Assembly (NCBI RefSeq): GCF_001425175.1
Contig: NZ_LMDV01000001.1
Coordinates: 1,137,454 to 1,201,453, forward strand
DNA: 64,000 bases
Reading direction: 5' to 3'
From: Nocardioides sp. Root1257
GTDB taxonomy: Bacteria > Actinomycetota > Actinomycetes > Propionibacteriales > Nocardioidaceae
The notes under the pieces are model-generated. The model was given only the letters and a program-made list of their open reading frames with translations. It was not told where the DNA came from and made no database searches. Shown in pieces: positions 38,255-45,710 of this stretch (the stretch's first letter is position 1; each line of letters begins with the position of its first letter). The translations under genes and the position numbers were made by a program.

Positions 38255-38509
38255 TCACTCGCCCGGGACGATGTTCACGACGCGGCGACCGCGACGCGTA
38301 CCGAACTCGACCGCACCCGCGACCAGCGCGAACAGGGTGTCGTCGCCACCGCGGCCGACGCCGCTGCCCGGGTGGAAGTGAGTGCCGCGCTGGCGCACGA
38401 TGATCTCGCCCGCGTTGACGACCTGGCCGCCGTAGCGCTTCACGCCGAGGCGCTGGGAGTTGGAGTCGCGGCCGTTCTTGGTGGACGCCGCGCCCTTCTT
38501 GTGTGCCAT
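38255..38509 (-). CDS. rpmA: 50S ribosomal protein L27
   Basis: An 84-aa ribosomal protein located near the peptidyl transferase centre. The sequence [19 protein letters not shown] followed by [23 protein letters not shown] is diagnostic. The N-terminus has no cleavable extension of the Firmicute type. It lies 44 nt downstream of rplU in the usual rplU-rpmA-obgE order. Confidence 0.98.
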   Translation of the reverse strand: MAHKKGAASTKNGRDSNSQRLGVKRYGGQVVNAGEIIVRQRGTHFHPGSGVGRGGDDTLFALVAGAVEFGTRRGRRVVNIVPGE

Positions 38510-38553
38510 GAGGAGTGTCCTTCAGTGAGTGCGAGGAGATCTCGAGCCGGGGC

Positions 38554-38862
38554 TCAGAGGGAGATGTCGGTGACCTTGACCTGGGTGTACTTCTGGCGGT
38601 GACCCTGGCGCTTCTTGTAGCCGGTCTTGTTCTTGTACTTCTGGATGATGATCTTCGGGCCCTTGGTGGCGCCGAGGACCTCGACGGTCACGGACGCCTT
38701 GTCGAGCGCCTTCGCGTCGGAGGTGACGGTCTCACCATCGACGACGAGGACGACCGGGAGCGTGACCGAGTCGCCGGCCGCCGTGGTGACCTTGTCGATC
38801 TCGATGACGTCGCCCACGGCAACCTTCTGCTGCTTGGCGCCTGCGCGCACGATCGCGTACAC
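38554..38862 (-). CDS. rplU: 50S ribosomal protein L21
   Basis: A 102-aa large-subunit protein. It begins [18 protein letters not shown] and ends [24 protein letters not shown], the L21 signatures. The GTG at 38862 was chosen because the family starts there and AAGGAG lies 6 nt upstream; the longer frame adds residues without homology. It is preceded by a leader of about 115 nt. Confidence 0.97.
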   Translation of the reverse strand: MYAIVRAGAKQQKVAVGDVIEIDKVTTAAGDSVTLPVVLVVDGETVTSDAKALDKASVTVEVLGATKGPKIIIQKYKNKTGYKKRQGHRQKYTQVKVTDISL

Positions 38863-38983
38863 CGCGGTCTCCTTCGTCGATCTCTTAGCTGTTCGGAACG
38901 TCTGGGTCCGGCACATCTGTCCGGGGCACAACGCTTGGTCGCGCCGCACAAAGACAGGCGCACAGAATGCGCACCGAGGGTCA

Positions 38984-39012
38984 ATAGTACGGATCCGGGC
39001 GACTCACCGCAA
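38984..39012 (-). promoter_or_regulatory. Promoter of rplU-rpmA-obgE-proB
   Basis: Minus-strand TTGCGG (39012-39007), 17-nt spacer, TACTAT (38989-38984). It lies between the rne stop and rplU and leaves a 5' leader of about 115 nt before the L21 GTG, long enough for ribosomal-protein feedback. No conserved leader structure was recognised. Confidence 0.65.
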
Positions 39013-39037
39013 AACAGCGGCCGCCCGGTCCGCGGGG

Positions 39038-42000
39038 TCAGCGCTTGCGCGTGCCCTTCTTCTTGATCGGGACGTGCTCGACGTGCGGGTGCTCGTCCTC
39101 GGCGGGCTCGTCCCCGGGCTCGGTGACGGCCGTCCCGGGCTCCACCGCACCGTGCTCCGGCGGCGCACCGACGCTGCCCAGGTCACCGGGAGAGGCGGGC
39201 GGCAGGTCCTCGGCCGCCGGCGGGCCGGCGGGCCGGGTCGCGGAGCGGCTGCGGGTCCGGGTGATGACCTTCGGCGGCTCGGGCGGGGCGACCGGCTCCA
39301 CGACCGGCTCGGCTGCCGGCTCGGTGGCGGTCTCCTCGGCGGGCGCCTCCTCGGCGACGGGCTCGGGCACCGCGATCGGCTCCGGCTCGGCGGCCGGGCG
39401 CGGCGTCGTGCGCCGGCGGCTGCGGGTCGTCACCTTGGGAGCAGCCGGCTCCTCGGCGACCACGGGCTCGGCCTCCGGGGTTGTCTCGACCGCGGCGGTC
39501 TCCACGCTGGCGGTCTCCGGGCTGACGGTCTCCTCGGTGGGAGTCTCGTCGGCGGGGATCTCGTCGGTGAGAGCCTCGTCCTCGGTCGCCTTGTCCGCGT
39601 TCTCCGGGCGGGCCATGGCGGCGACGTCCTTCGGCGAGGGCGGCTTCGCGCCGCCGCCGTTGGTGGCGCCGTTGCCGTGGTCGTTGCCGGAGTCGTCCTG
39701 GCCGCGGCCACGGCCTCGACCGCGGCGACCGCCGCCGCGGCGGGGCTCCTCCTCGGCGTGCTTCGACTCGACCGGGGCGTCGTGGATGACCATGCCGCGG
39801 CCCTGGCAGTGCGAGCAGTTCTCGCCGAACGACTCGAGCAGGCCGGTGCCGATCCGCTTGCGGGTCATCTGCACCAGGCCGAGCGAGGTGACCTCGGCGA
39901 CCTGGTGGCGGGTCCGGTCGCGGCCCAGGCACTCGACCAGGCGGCGGAGCACGAGGTCGCGGTTGGACTCGAGGACCATGTCGATGAAGTCGACGACGAT
40001 GATGCCGCCGATGTCGCGCAGCCGGAGCTGGCGCACGACCTCCTCGGCCGCCTCCAGGTTGTTCTTGGTGACGGTCTCCTCGAGGTTGCCGCCGGAGCCG
40101 GTGAACTTGCCGGTGTTGACGTCGACCACGGTCATGGCCTCGGTGCGGTCGATGACCAGCGAGCCGCCGGAGGGCAGCCAGACCTTGCGGTCGAGACCCT
40201 TGGAGATCTGCTCCTCGATGCGGTACTCCGCGAAGACGTCGGCCTTGCCGCCCCGCCCGTCAGCACCCGGCTCGTAGCGCTCGAGGCGCTCCTCGAGGTC
40301 GGGGGCGACCTGCGCGACGTACCCCTGCACGGTGTCCCAGGCGTCGTCGCCCTGGATCACCAGCTTGGAGAAGTCCTCGGTGAACAGGTCGCGGACGACC
40401 TTGAGGGTCAGGTCCGGCTCGCCGTACAGGAGCTGCGGCGCGCTGCCCTTGACCTTGCTCTCGATGTCCTCCCAGCGGGCCTTGAGCCGCTCGACGTCGC
40501 GGGTCAGCTCCTCCTCGCTGGCGCCCTCGGCGGCGGTGCGCACGATCACGCCCGCGGAGTCCGGGACGATCTCCTTGAGCAGCGTCTTGAGGCGGTTGCG
40601 CTCGGTGTCGGGCAGCTTGCGGGAGATGCCGCTGGTGGTGCCGTCGGGCACGTAGACCAGGAACCGGCCGGCCAGGCTGACCTGGCTGCTGAGGCGGGCG
40701 CCCTTGTGGCCGATCGGGTCCTTGGTGACCTGGACCAGGATCGTCTGCCCGGAGGACAGCACCGACTCGATCTTGCGCGGCTGGCCGTCCTTGTGGCCGA
40801 GCGCGGACCAGTTGACCTCGCCGGCGTACAGGACCGCGTTGCGGCCCTTGCCGATGTCGATGAACGCCGCCTCCATGGAGGGCAGCACGTTCTGGACGCG
40901 GCCGAGGTAGACGTTGCCGATCAGCGACGTCTGGGACGCGCGGGCGACGTAGTGCTCGACCAGGACCTTGTCCTCGAGGACGCCGATCTGGGTCAGGTCG
41001 TCGCGCTGGCGCACGACCATCACACGGTCGACGGACTCGCGGCGGGCCAGGAACTCGGCCTCGCTGACGATCGGGGCCCGGCGGCGCCCGGCCTCGCGAC
41101 CCTCGCGGCGGCGCTGCTTCTTGGCCTCCAGGCGGGTCGAGCCCTGGATCGAGGTGATCTCGTCCTCGGCGGAGCGCTGGCGGCGGACCCGGGTGACGGT
41201 GTTCTCCGGGTCGTCCCCGCCCTCTCCCCCGTCGTCACCGGCACGACGACGACGGCGGCGTCGCCGCGACGAGGGGCTCTCGCCCGAGCCGTCCCCGGCA
41301 CCCTCGGCGGACTCGCCGCCGGAGGCGTCGTCGGAGTCGTCGCTCGAGTCGTCGTCGCTGGAGTCGTCGGAGCCGTCGCCGGCGTTCTCGCCCGGCTTGC
41401 GACGGCGGCGGCCGCCGCGCCGGCGCCGACGTCGGGCGGGACCCGAGCCGTCACCCGACTGCTCGTCGCCCTCGCCGCTCTCGTCGTCGGACTCGTCGGA
41501 GGCCTCGTCCTCGGCGGCGGGCTCGGTGGCCTCCTGCGCGCCGGAGCGGTTGCCGGAGCGGTTGCCGGAGGACTTCTTCTTCGGCGTCTGCTTCGGCTCG
41601 TCGGCCTCGGCCGACTCGTCGGCGGGCGTCTCGACCGCGGGGGTCTCGTCGACAGGCGCGGCCTCGGCGGTCTTGCGCGGGCGGCGCGTCGTGGTCTTCT
41701 TGGTCGCCTGGGGCGCCTGGAACAGGACCGCGGTGGCCGGCTGCTCCTCGGTGGCGGCCTCGGCCGCAGGGGCCTCGACAGCGGGCGCCTCGACGGCGGC
41801 GGCCTTCTTGGCAGCGGCCTTCTTGGCCGGCGCCTTCTTGGCAGCGGCCTTCTTCGCCGACGCCTTCTTGGCGACCGGCGCCTCGGCGTCGACGCCGAGG
41901 TCGAGCTGGCCGTCGTCGGCGGGCTCGGCCGGTGGGGCGGCCTTCTTGGCTGCCGCCTTCTTGGCGGGGGCCTTCTTGGCGGCCGCCTTCTTGGCGGGAG

Positions 42001-42112
42001 CCTTCGCGGCGCCTGCCTTCTTGGAAGCCGCCTTCTTGGCGGGCTTCTCGGCGGCCGCGGTGTCGGCTGCCTCGGTGGTGGTGTCTTCTCCGGCCTGGAG
42101 GTCGTCGGCCAT
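39038..42112 (-). CDS. rne: Ribonuclease E/G with Lys/Ala-rich and acidic extensions
   Basis: Endoribonuclease of mRNA decay and rRNA/tRNA processing, 1024 aa. The catalytic core (about 365-790) has the S1 domain (SLIGNVYLGRVQNVLPSMEAAFIDIG), active-site aspartates in TVVDVNTGKFTG and GIIVVDFIDM, and the zinc-link ENCSHCQG (C766/C769). The N-terminal 364 residues are low complexity: PAKKA/AAKKA repeats (20-110), an acidic Ser/Asp block (200-290) with RRRRRRGGRRRR clusters, then a basic linker. The C-terminal 230 residues are Glu/Ala/Pro-rich with RRGRGRGRG. This core-in-the-middle layout is typical of actinobacterial RNase E; the histone-like lysine repeats are unusually clear. AGGAGTG precedes the ATG. 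Confidence 0.94.
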   Translation of the reverse strand: MADDLQAGEDTTTEAADTAAAEKPAKKAASKKAGAAKAPAKKAAAKKAPAKKAAAKKAAPPAEPADDGQLDLGVDAEAPVAKKASAKKAAAKKAPAKKAAAKKAAAVEAPAVEAPAAEAATEEQPATAVLFQAPQATKKTTTRRPRKTAEAAPVDETPAVETPADESAEADEPKQTPKKKSSGNRSGNRSGAQEATEPAAEDEASDESDDESGEGDEQSGDGSGPARRRRRRGGRRRRKPGENAGDGSDDSSDDDSSDDSDDASGGESAEGAGDGSGESPSSRRRRRRRRAGDDGGEGGDDPENTVTRVRRQRSAEDEITSIQGSTRLEAKKQRRREGREAGRRRAPIVSEAEFLARRESVDRVMVVRQRDDLTQIGVLEDKVLVEHYVARASQTSLIGNVYLGRVQNVLPSMEAAFIDIGKGRNAVLYAGEVNWSALGHKDGQPRKIESVLSSGQTILVQVTKDPIGHKGARLSSQVSLAGRFLVYVPDGTTSGISRKLPDTERNRLKTLLKEIVPDSAGVIVRTAAEGASEEELTRDVERLKARWEDIESKVKGSAPQLLYGEPDLTLKVVRDLFTEDFSKLVIQGDDAWDTVQGYVAQVAPDLEERLERYEPGADGRGGKADVFAEYRIEEQISKGLDRKVWLPSGGSLVIDRTEAMTVVDVNTGKFTGSGGNLEETVTKNNLEAAEEVVRQLRLRDIGGIIVVDFIDMVLESNRDLVLRRLVECLGRDRTRHQVAEVTSLGLVQMTRKRIGTGLLESFGENCSHCQGRGMVIHDAPVESKHAEEEPRRGGGRRGRGRGRGQDDSGNDHGNGATNGGGAKPPSPKDVAAMARPENADKATEDEALTDEIPADETPTEETVSPETASVETAAVETTPEAEPVVAEEPAAPKVTTRSRRRTTPRPAAEPEPIAVPEPVAEEAPAEETATEPAAEPVVEPVAPPEPPKVITRTRSRSATRPAGPPAAEDLPPASPGDLGSVGAPPEHGAVEPGTAVTEPGDEPAEDEHPHVEHVPIKKKGTRKR

Positions 42113-42455
42113 CTGGTGCACTCCTAGCGCCCCGCGGCTCGCGCCGGGCGGTCCGACGTCACCCACCCGAGTACTCAGGGCGGACGACGCAAAGCCTTCG
42201 TGTGGCGGCGACACCCTCCGCAGGTGCGTCACCCGGGAGCAACGTCCGGCGCCTGCCGCGGTCGCTGGTCCGGATCCGGTAGGACCACTCGACAGGTCGC
42301 TGTCACCGACCCACCGGACGCGTCGCGGCGTGGCGACGATCGTGCCTCAAGGTGTGCCGGGCCACAGGGGGACCGGCCGAGAACGTCGTCGGGTCATCCC
42401 GAACGGCTGTCCGGAGCGACCACGGCGAGTATCGCACACGACACACCGGGAACCA
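42113..42455 (-). other. 343-nt intergenic region: rne leader
   Basis: No gene is supported here. On the minus strand a GATACT box at 42428-42433 could be a -10 element, without a convincing -35 box. If it is used, rne has a 5' untranslated leader of about 310 nt, comparable in length to leaders through which RNase E autoregulates in enterobacteria. A GGTCG/CGACC short inverted repeat (42293-42309) is the only local structure noticed. Confidence 0.4.
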
Positions 42456-43172
42456 TCACCGTCGCCCGGACAGCGGGTCGCCGATCTCTCCCGTCTCCGC
42501 GTCGAGCGGGCCCTGGGCGAGGCGCGTGAGCAGAGGTGCGCCACCCGGTTCGAGGCCGGCGACGGACGCGAGGCCGGCGAGCACGTCGTCGGGACGGACG
42601 GCCGGTACGGCGTGTCGCAGCACCAGGTCGAGCCGGGCGCCGTCGGCGTGCTCGGCGGACGACAGCGACACCACCGCGGCCCGGCAGTCGAACTCCCGCA
42701 GCCCCTTCTTCGTCATCCGCTCGACGAGCACGGCCTCGGTGGCGAGGAAGGTCGCGACCGCGCTCGCGGACGCCTCGGGGTCGGCGGCGACGTCGACCAG
42801 CCAGTGGCTGCCCTCCAGCAGGTCGGCCAGGGACCCACCGGGCGACTCCACGACCGCGAGCACGTCGAGCCCGTCGGGCAGGGCCTCGTCGAGCTGGGCG
42901 TGGATGACGGCGGGGTCGACGACCTCGGCGAGCCCGATCTCGACGTACTCGGCCTCGCTGGCGGCGCCCGTCGGCGAGGCGCCAGCGTACGAGATCCGCG
43001 GGTGCGGGTTGAAGCCCGACGAGTACGCCATGGGGAGGCGGGCGCGGAAGATGGCCCGCTCGAAGGCCCGGCTGAAGTCACGGTGGCTGGTGAACCGGAG
43101 CCGCCCGCGCTTCGCGTAGCGGATCCGGAGCCGCTGGACGGGCGGGGCTTGTTGCTCGGGCTGGGCACGCAC
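42456..43172 (-). CDS. TIGR03936 family radical-SAM-associated protein (DUF2344)
   Basis: A 238-aa protein with the family opening RLRIRYAKRGRLRFTSHRDFSRAFERAIFRARLPMAYSSGFNPHPRISYA. Proteins of this family are normally adjacent to, or fused with, a B12-binding radical SAM protein of TIGR03960 and lie upstream of rne. In this genome the partner is at 45711-47693, with two other genes in between. The function is unknown; a tRNA/rRNA modification role has been suggested by context in the literature but is not shown here. The start is GTG at 43172. Confidence 0.9.
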   Translation of the reverse strand: MRAQPEQQAPPVQRLRIRYAKRGRLRFTSHRDFSRAFERAIFRARLPMAYSSGFNPHPRISYAGASPTGAASEAEYVEIGLAEVVDPAVIHAQLDEALPDGLDVLAVVESPGGSLADLLEGSHWLVDVAADPEASASAVATFLATEAVLVERMTKKGLREFDCRAAVVSLSSAEHADGARLDLVLRHAVPAVRPDDVLAGLASVAGLEPGGAPLLTRLAQGPLDAETGEIGDPLSGRR

Positions 43173-43181
43173 CGGTCAAGG

Positions 43182-44372
43182 TTACGGGGCCGAGGCGGCC
43201 TTCATCGCAATCGACGGGTAGACGGTGCTCACCCGGTGCCCGCCCAGCCAGGTGGTCAGCCGCTCGGCCTCGGCCGCCAGCGCGGCGCGGGCGTCGGACC
43301 CGACGTCCTCGAGCAGGTTGAGGACCACGACGCCGTCGGGGTCCTGCACCCAGCAGCCCACGATCCGACCGTCCCACCAGGCGGTGGTGCCGGCGTTGCC
43401 GTTGGTGTCGAACAGCTGCGGTCCGAGCGTGCCCAGGTAGAAGTCGCGCTGCTTCCAGCCCATGACCGTCGGGTCGAGCACGGGCAGCAGCGCGCCCCAC
43501 GGCTCGAGCTCGTCCTCGGCGTCGAGGTCGTCGGGGAGCAGCCAGCCGGTGCCGCCACCGTCGAGACCCACCTTCACGGCGGCGACGTCGGCGAGCGCGG
43601 CCCGGACGGCGCCCTTGGTCGAGCCGAGCCACCAGACGATGTCGGCCTCGGTGCCAGGGCCGAAGGTGACGAGCCAGCGCCGCACCAGCTCGGCGTACCC
43701 CTCCCGCTCCGGGAGGCGCTCGGGCAGGTCCCCGCCGTCGGGGCGAAGCCAGCTCGCCATCGCGGTCCACTGCGGGCGGGCGGTGCGCCAGTGACCGCCG
43801 TTGCGGCCGCGCACGATCCGTCCCTCGACCCCGAGCTGGGTCAGGACGCGGGGCGCCACCGCGACGTTGGCCGTCCAGTTGCCGCTGCCCTGGTCGACGC
43901 GGCCCGCGAGCTCGGGCACCTCCTCGCGGAGCTGCTGTGCGGAGCGCTCGGCGCCGCCGGCGAGGTGCGCGAGCGTCGCGACCCCGGCGGCGTCGAGCCA
44001 CGCGGCGCCGTCGGTGGCGATGCCGCCCGCCTCGACCTCCTTGACCAGCCGGGTGCGGTGGGCGGCCGCCACCCGGGCCGACGCACTCCCCCAGGCGGCC
44101 GGCAGCAGGTCGCGCGGGAAGACGAAGAGCGTGCGCCGCATCGCGAGCTGCTTGACCAGGGACCGGTCCTCGTAGAGAGCACGGTCGACGTCGGCCACGG
44201 TCACCCCGTCGACCCGCGCCCAGAGGGAGAGGTAGACGGACGGCGCCTCGGTGGCGTGCAGGACGGTCATCGCCTCGGTCGCGGCGACCGGATCGGCGGC
44301 GTGGTGGCCCGGCGCCAGCGCGTGGCGGCGTCCCAGGCGGTGGCGTCTCTCGACATCGGTGACCACTCGCAT
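43182..44372 (-). CDS. Winged-helix DNA-binding protein (HTH_42/AlkZ superfamily)
   Basis: A 396-aa protein of the HTH_42 (DUF1006) superfamily, which includes the AlkZ/YcaQ DNA glycosylases that unhook crosslinks. Recognisable blocks are EAPSVYLSLWARVDGVTVADVDRALYEDRSLVKQLAMRRTLFVFPRDL near the N-terminus, the winged-helix repeats in the middle, and WWDGRIVGCW toward the C-terminus. The catalytic QxQ or QxD motif of known AlkZ/YcaQ enzymes should precede PSVYLSL; here the residues are LHATEAP, so that motif is absent and glycosylase activity is uncertain. ATG at 44372; divergent from an MFS gene with 52 nt between. Confidence 0.85.
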   Translation of the reverse strand: MRVVTDVERRHRLGRRHALAPGHHAADPVAATEAMTVLHATEAPSVYLSLWARVDGVTVADVDRALYEDRSLVKQLAMRRTLFVFPRDLLPAAWGSASARVAAAHRTRLVKEVEAGGIATDGAAWLDAAGVATLAHLAGGAERSAQQLREEVPELAGRVDQGSGNWTANVAVAPRVLTQLGVEGRIVRGRNGGHWRTARPQWTAMASWLRPDGGDLPERLPEREGYAELVRRWLVTFGPGTEADIVWWLGSTKGAVRAALADVAAVKVGLDGGGTGWLLPDDLDAEDELEPWGALLPVLDPTVMGWKQRDFYLGTLGPQLFDTNGNAGTTAWWDGRIVGCWVQDPDGVVVLNLLEDVGSDARAALAAEAERLTTWLGGHRVSTVYPSIAMKAASAP

Positions 44373-44424
44373 GCGGAACATCCTGCCGAAGACCACCGAC
44401 GGCGCGGATGAGAGCATCGGGCCA

Positions 44425-45621
44425 GTGAGCACTACCGCGCGTCGGGCGACGACGCTGATCCTGGTCGGCATCGTCCTGCTGTCCCTCAACCTGCGCCCCG
44501 CGGCGGTGAGCGTCGGCCCCGTGCTCGACGAGATCCGCGACGCGTTCTCGATGAGCGGCCCCACGGCCGGGCTGCTGACCTCGTTGCCGGTCATCGGCTT
44601 CGCGGTGTTCGGCGCCCTGGCGCCGGCCGCCGCGCACCGGATCGGGCTGCACCGGGTCACCCTGCTCGCGCTGGTCGCCGCCGTCCTCGGTCTCACGGGC
44701 CGCGCGCTGACCGGGAGCGAGACGCTCTTCCTGCTCCTGTCACTGGTCGCCCTCGGCGGCATGGCGATGGCCAACGTGCTGCTCCCCTCGCTGGTGAAGC
44801 TGCACTTCCCGGACCGGATCGGGTTCGTCACGGCGATCTACACGACCGCCCTCTCGACCGGCCTCACCGCCGCACTCGTGCTGACGGTGCCGATCTCGGA
44901 CGCCGTCGGCGGCTGGCGCTGGGGCATCGGCTCCTGGGCGCTGCTGGCTGCGGTCGCCGCGGTCCCGTGGATCGGGCTGTCGACGCGCGACCGGCACCTG
45001 GACCGCACGCCGCGCACGATCTCGTTCCGCGATGTCGCGCGCACCCGGCTCGGCCTCGCGATGGCGCTCTTCTTCGGCCTCCAGTCGCTGCAGGCCTACG
45101 CGATCTTCGGCTGGTTCGCCTCGCTGTGGCGCGACAACGGGTACGGCGCGACGACGGCCGGCGTCCTCGCCGGGCTGGTCGCCGGCACGTCGATCCCGCT
45201 GTCGCTGTGGCTGCCCAACGTGCTCGTGAAGTCCGACCAGCCGCGACGGGTGCTCTTCGTCGTGATCGCCACCTACCCGGTCGGGTACGTCGGCCTGATG
45301 ATCGCCCCGCACTCGCTCGCGATCCTCTGGGCGGTCGTCATCGGCGTGGGCACCGTGACGTTCCCCCTGATCCTGACCCTGATCGGGCTGCGCGCCCACA
45401 CGCCCGAGGGCACCGCGGCCCTGTCGGCGTTCACCCAGTCGACCGGCTACCTGATCGCGGTGGCCGGACCCTTCGCGGTCGGCGTGGTGCACACCGCGAC
45501 CGGCGGCTGGACCGTGCCCCTGGTGATGCTGCTGGTGCTCGCCCTGCCGCTCTTCGCGCTCGCGGCGTACGTCACGCGGCCGGTGTACGTCGAGGACCAG
45601 CTGCAGAACAGCCGCCGGTAG
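44425..45621 (+). CDS. MFS transporter, CynX/NimT (cyanate permease-like) family
   Basis: A 398-aa, 12-helix major facilitator protein. The start (TLILVGIVLLSLNLRPAAVSVGPVLDEIRDAFSMSGPTAGLLTSLPVIGFAVFG) is characteristic of the CynX/YeaN/NimT group, which includes cyanate and 2-nitroimidazole transporters. It also has ANVLLPSLVKLHFPDRIG and the second-half LQSLQAYAIFGWFASLWRDNGY. The substrate is not predictable, and no cyanase gene is nearby. GTG at 44425 is the likely start, just after the divergent winged-helix gene. A hairpin follows the stop. Confidence 0.88.
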   Translation: MSTTARRATTLILVGIVLLSLNLRPAAVSVGPVLDEIRDAFSMSGPTAGLLTSLPVIGFAVFGALAPAAAHRIGLHRVTLLALVAAVLGLTGRALTGSETLFLLLSLVALGGMAMANVLLPSLVKLHFPDRIGFVTAIYTTALSTGLTAALVLTVPISDAVGGWRWGIGSWALLAAVAAVPWIGLSTRDRHLDRTPRTISFRDVARTRLGLAMALFFGLQSLQAYAIFGWFASLWRDNGYGATTAGVLAGLVAGTSIPLSLWLPNVLVKSDQPRRVLFVVIATYPVGYVGLMIAPHSLAILWAVVIGVGTVTFPLILTLIGLRAHTPEGTAALSAFTQSTGYLIAVAGPFAVGVVHTATGGWTVPLVMLLVLALPLFALAAYVTRPVYVEDQLQNSRR

Positions 45622-45641
45622 TCGCCGGCGTGCGCATCGGC

Positions 45642-45690
45642 TGACACACGACGCAGCCGGCTGCGCCGGTTCGAGGTGCCTGGTGTGTCA
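45642..45690. terminator. Bidirectional hairpin terminator
   Basis: TGACACAC (45642-45649) and GTGTGTCA (45683-45690), with an inner 12-bp palindrome GCAGCCGGCTGC (45653-45664). It lies between the convergent MFS and radical SAM genes. Confidence 0.7.
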
Positions 45691-45710
45691 CCCGACGAGC
45701 GGCCCCCGGG

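Noticed and set aside
39700..42060. Tandem repeats in the rne 5' part as a DNA repeat array or CRISPR
   Set aside because: The repeats are short, variable codon repeats for Ala/Lys and Asp/Ser, with no conserved repeat-spacer structure.
38627..42127. 1166-codon plus-strand frame rich in Leu/Gly repeats across rne and rplU
   Set aside because: It is the mirror of the low-complexity rne reading frame; the repeats reflect Lys/Ala and Ser/Asp codons on the minus strand.
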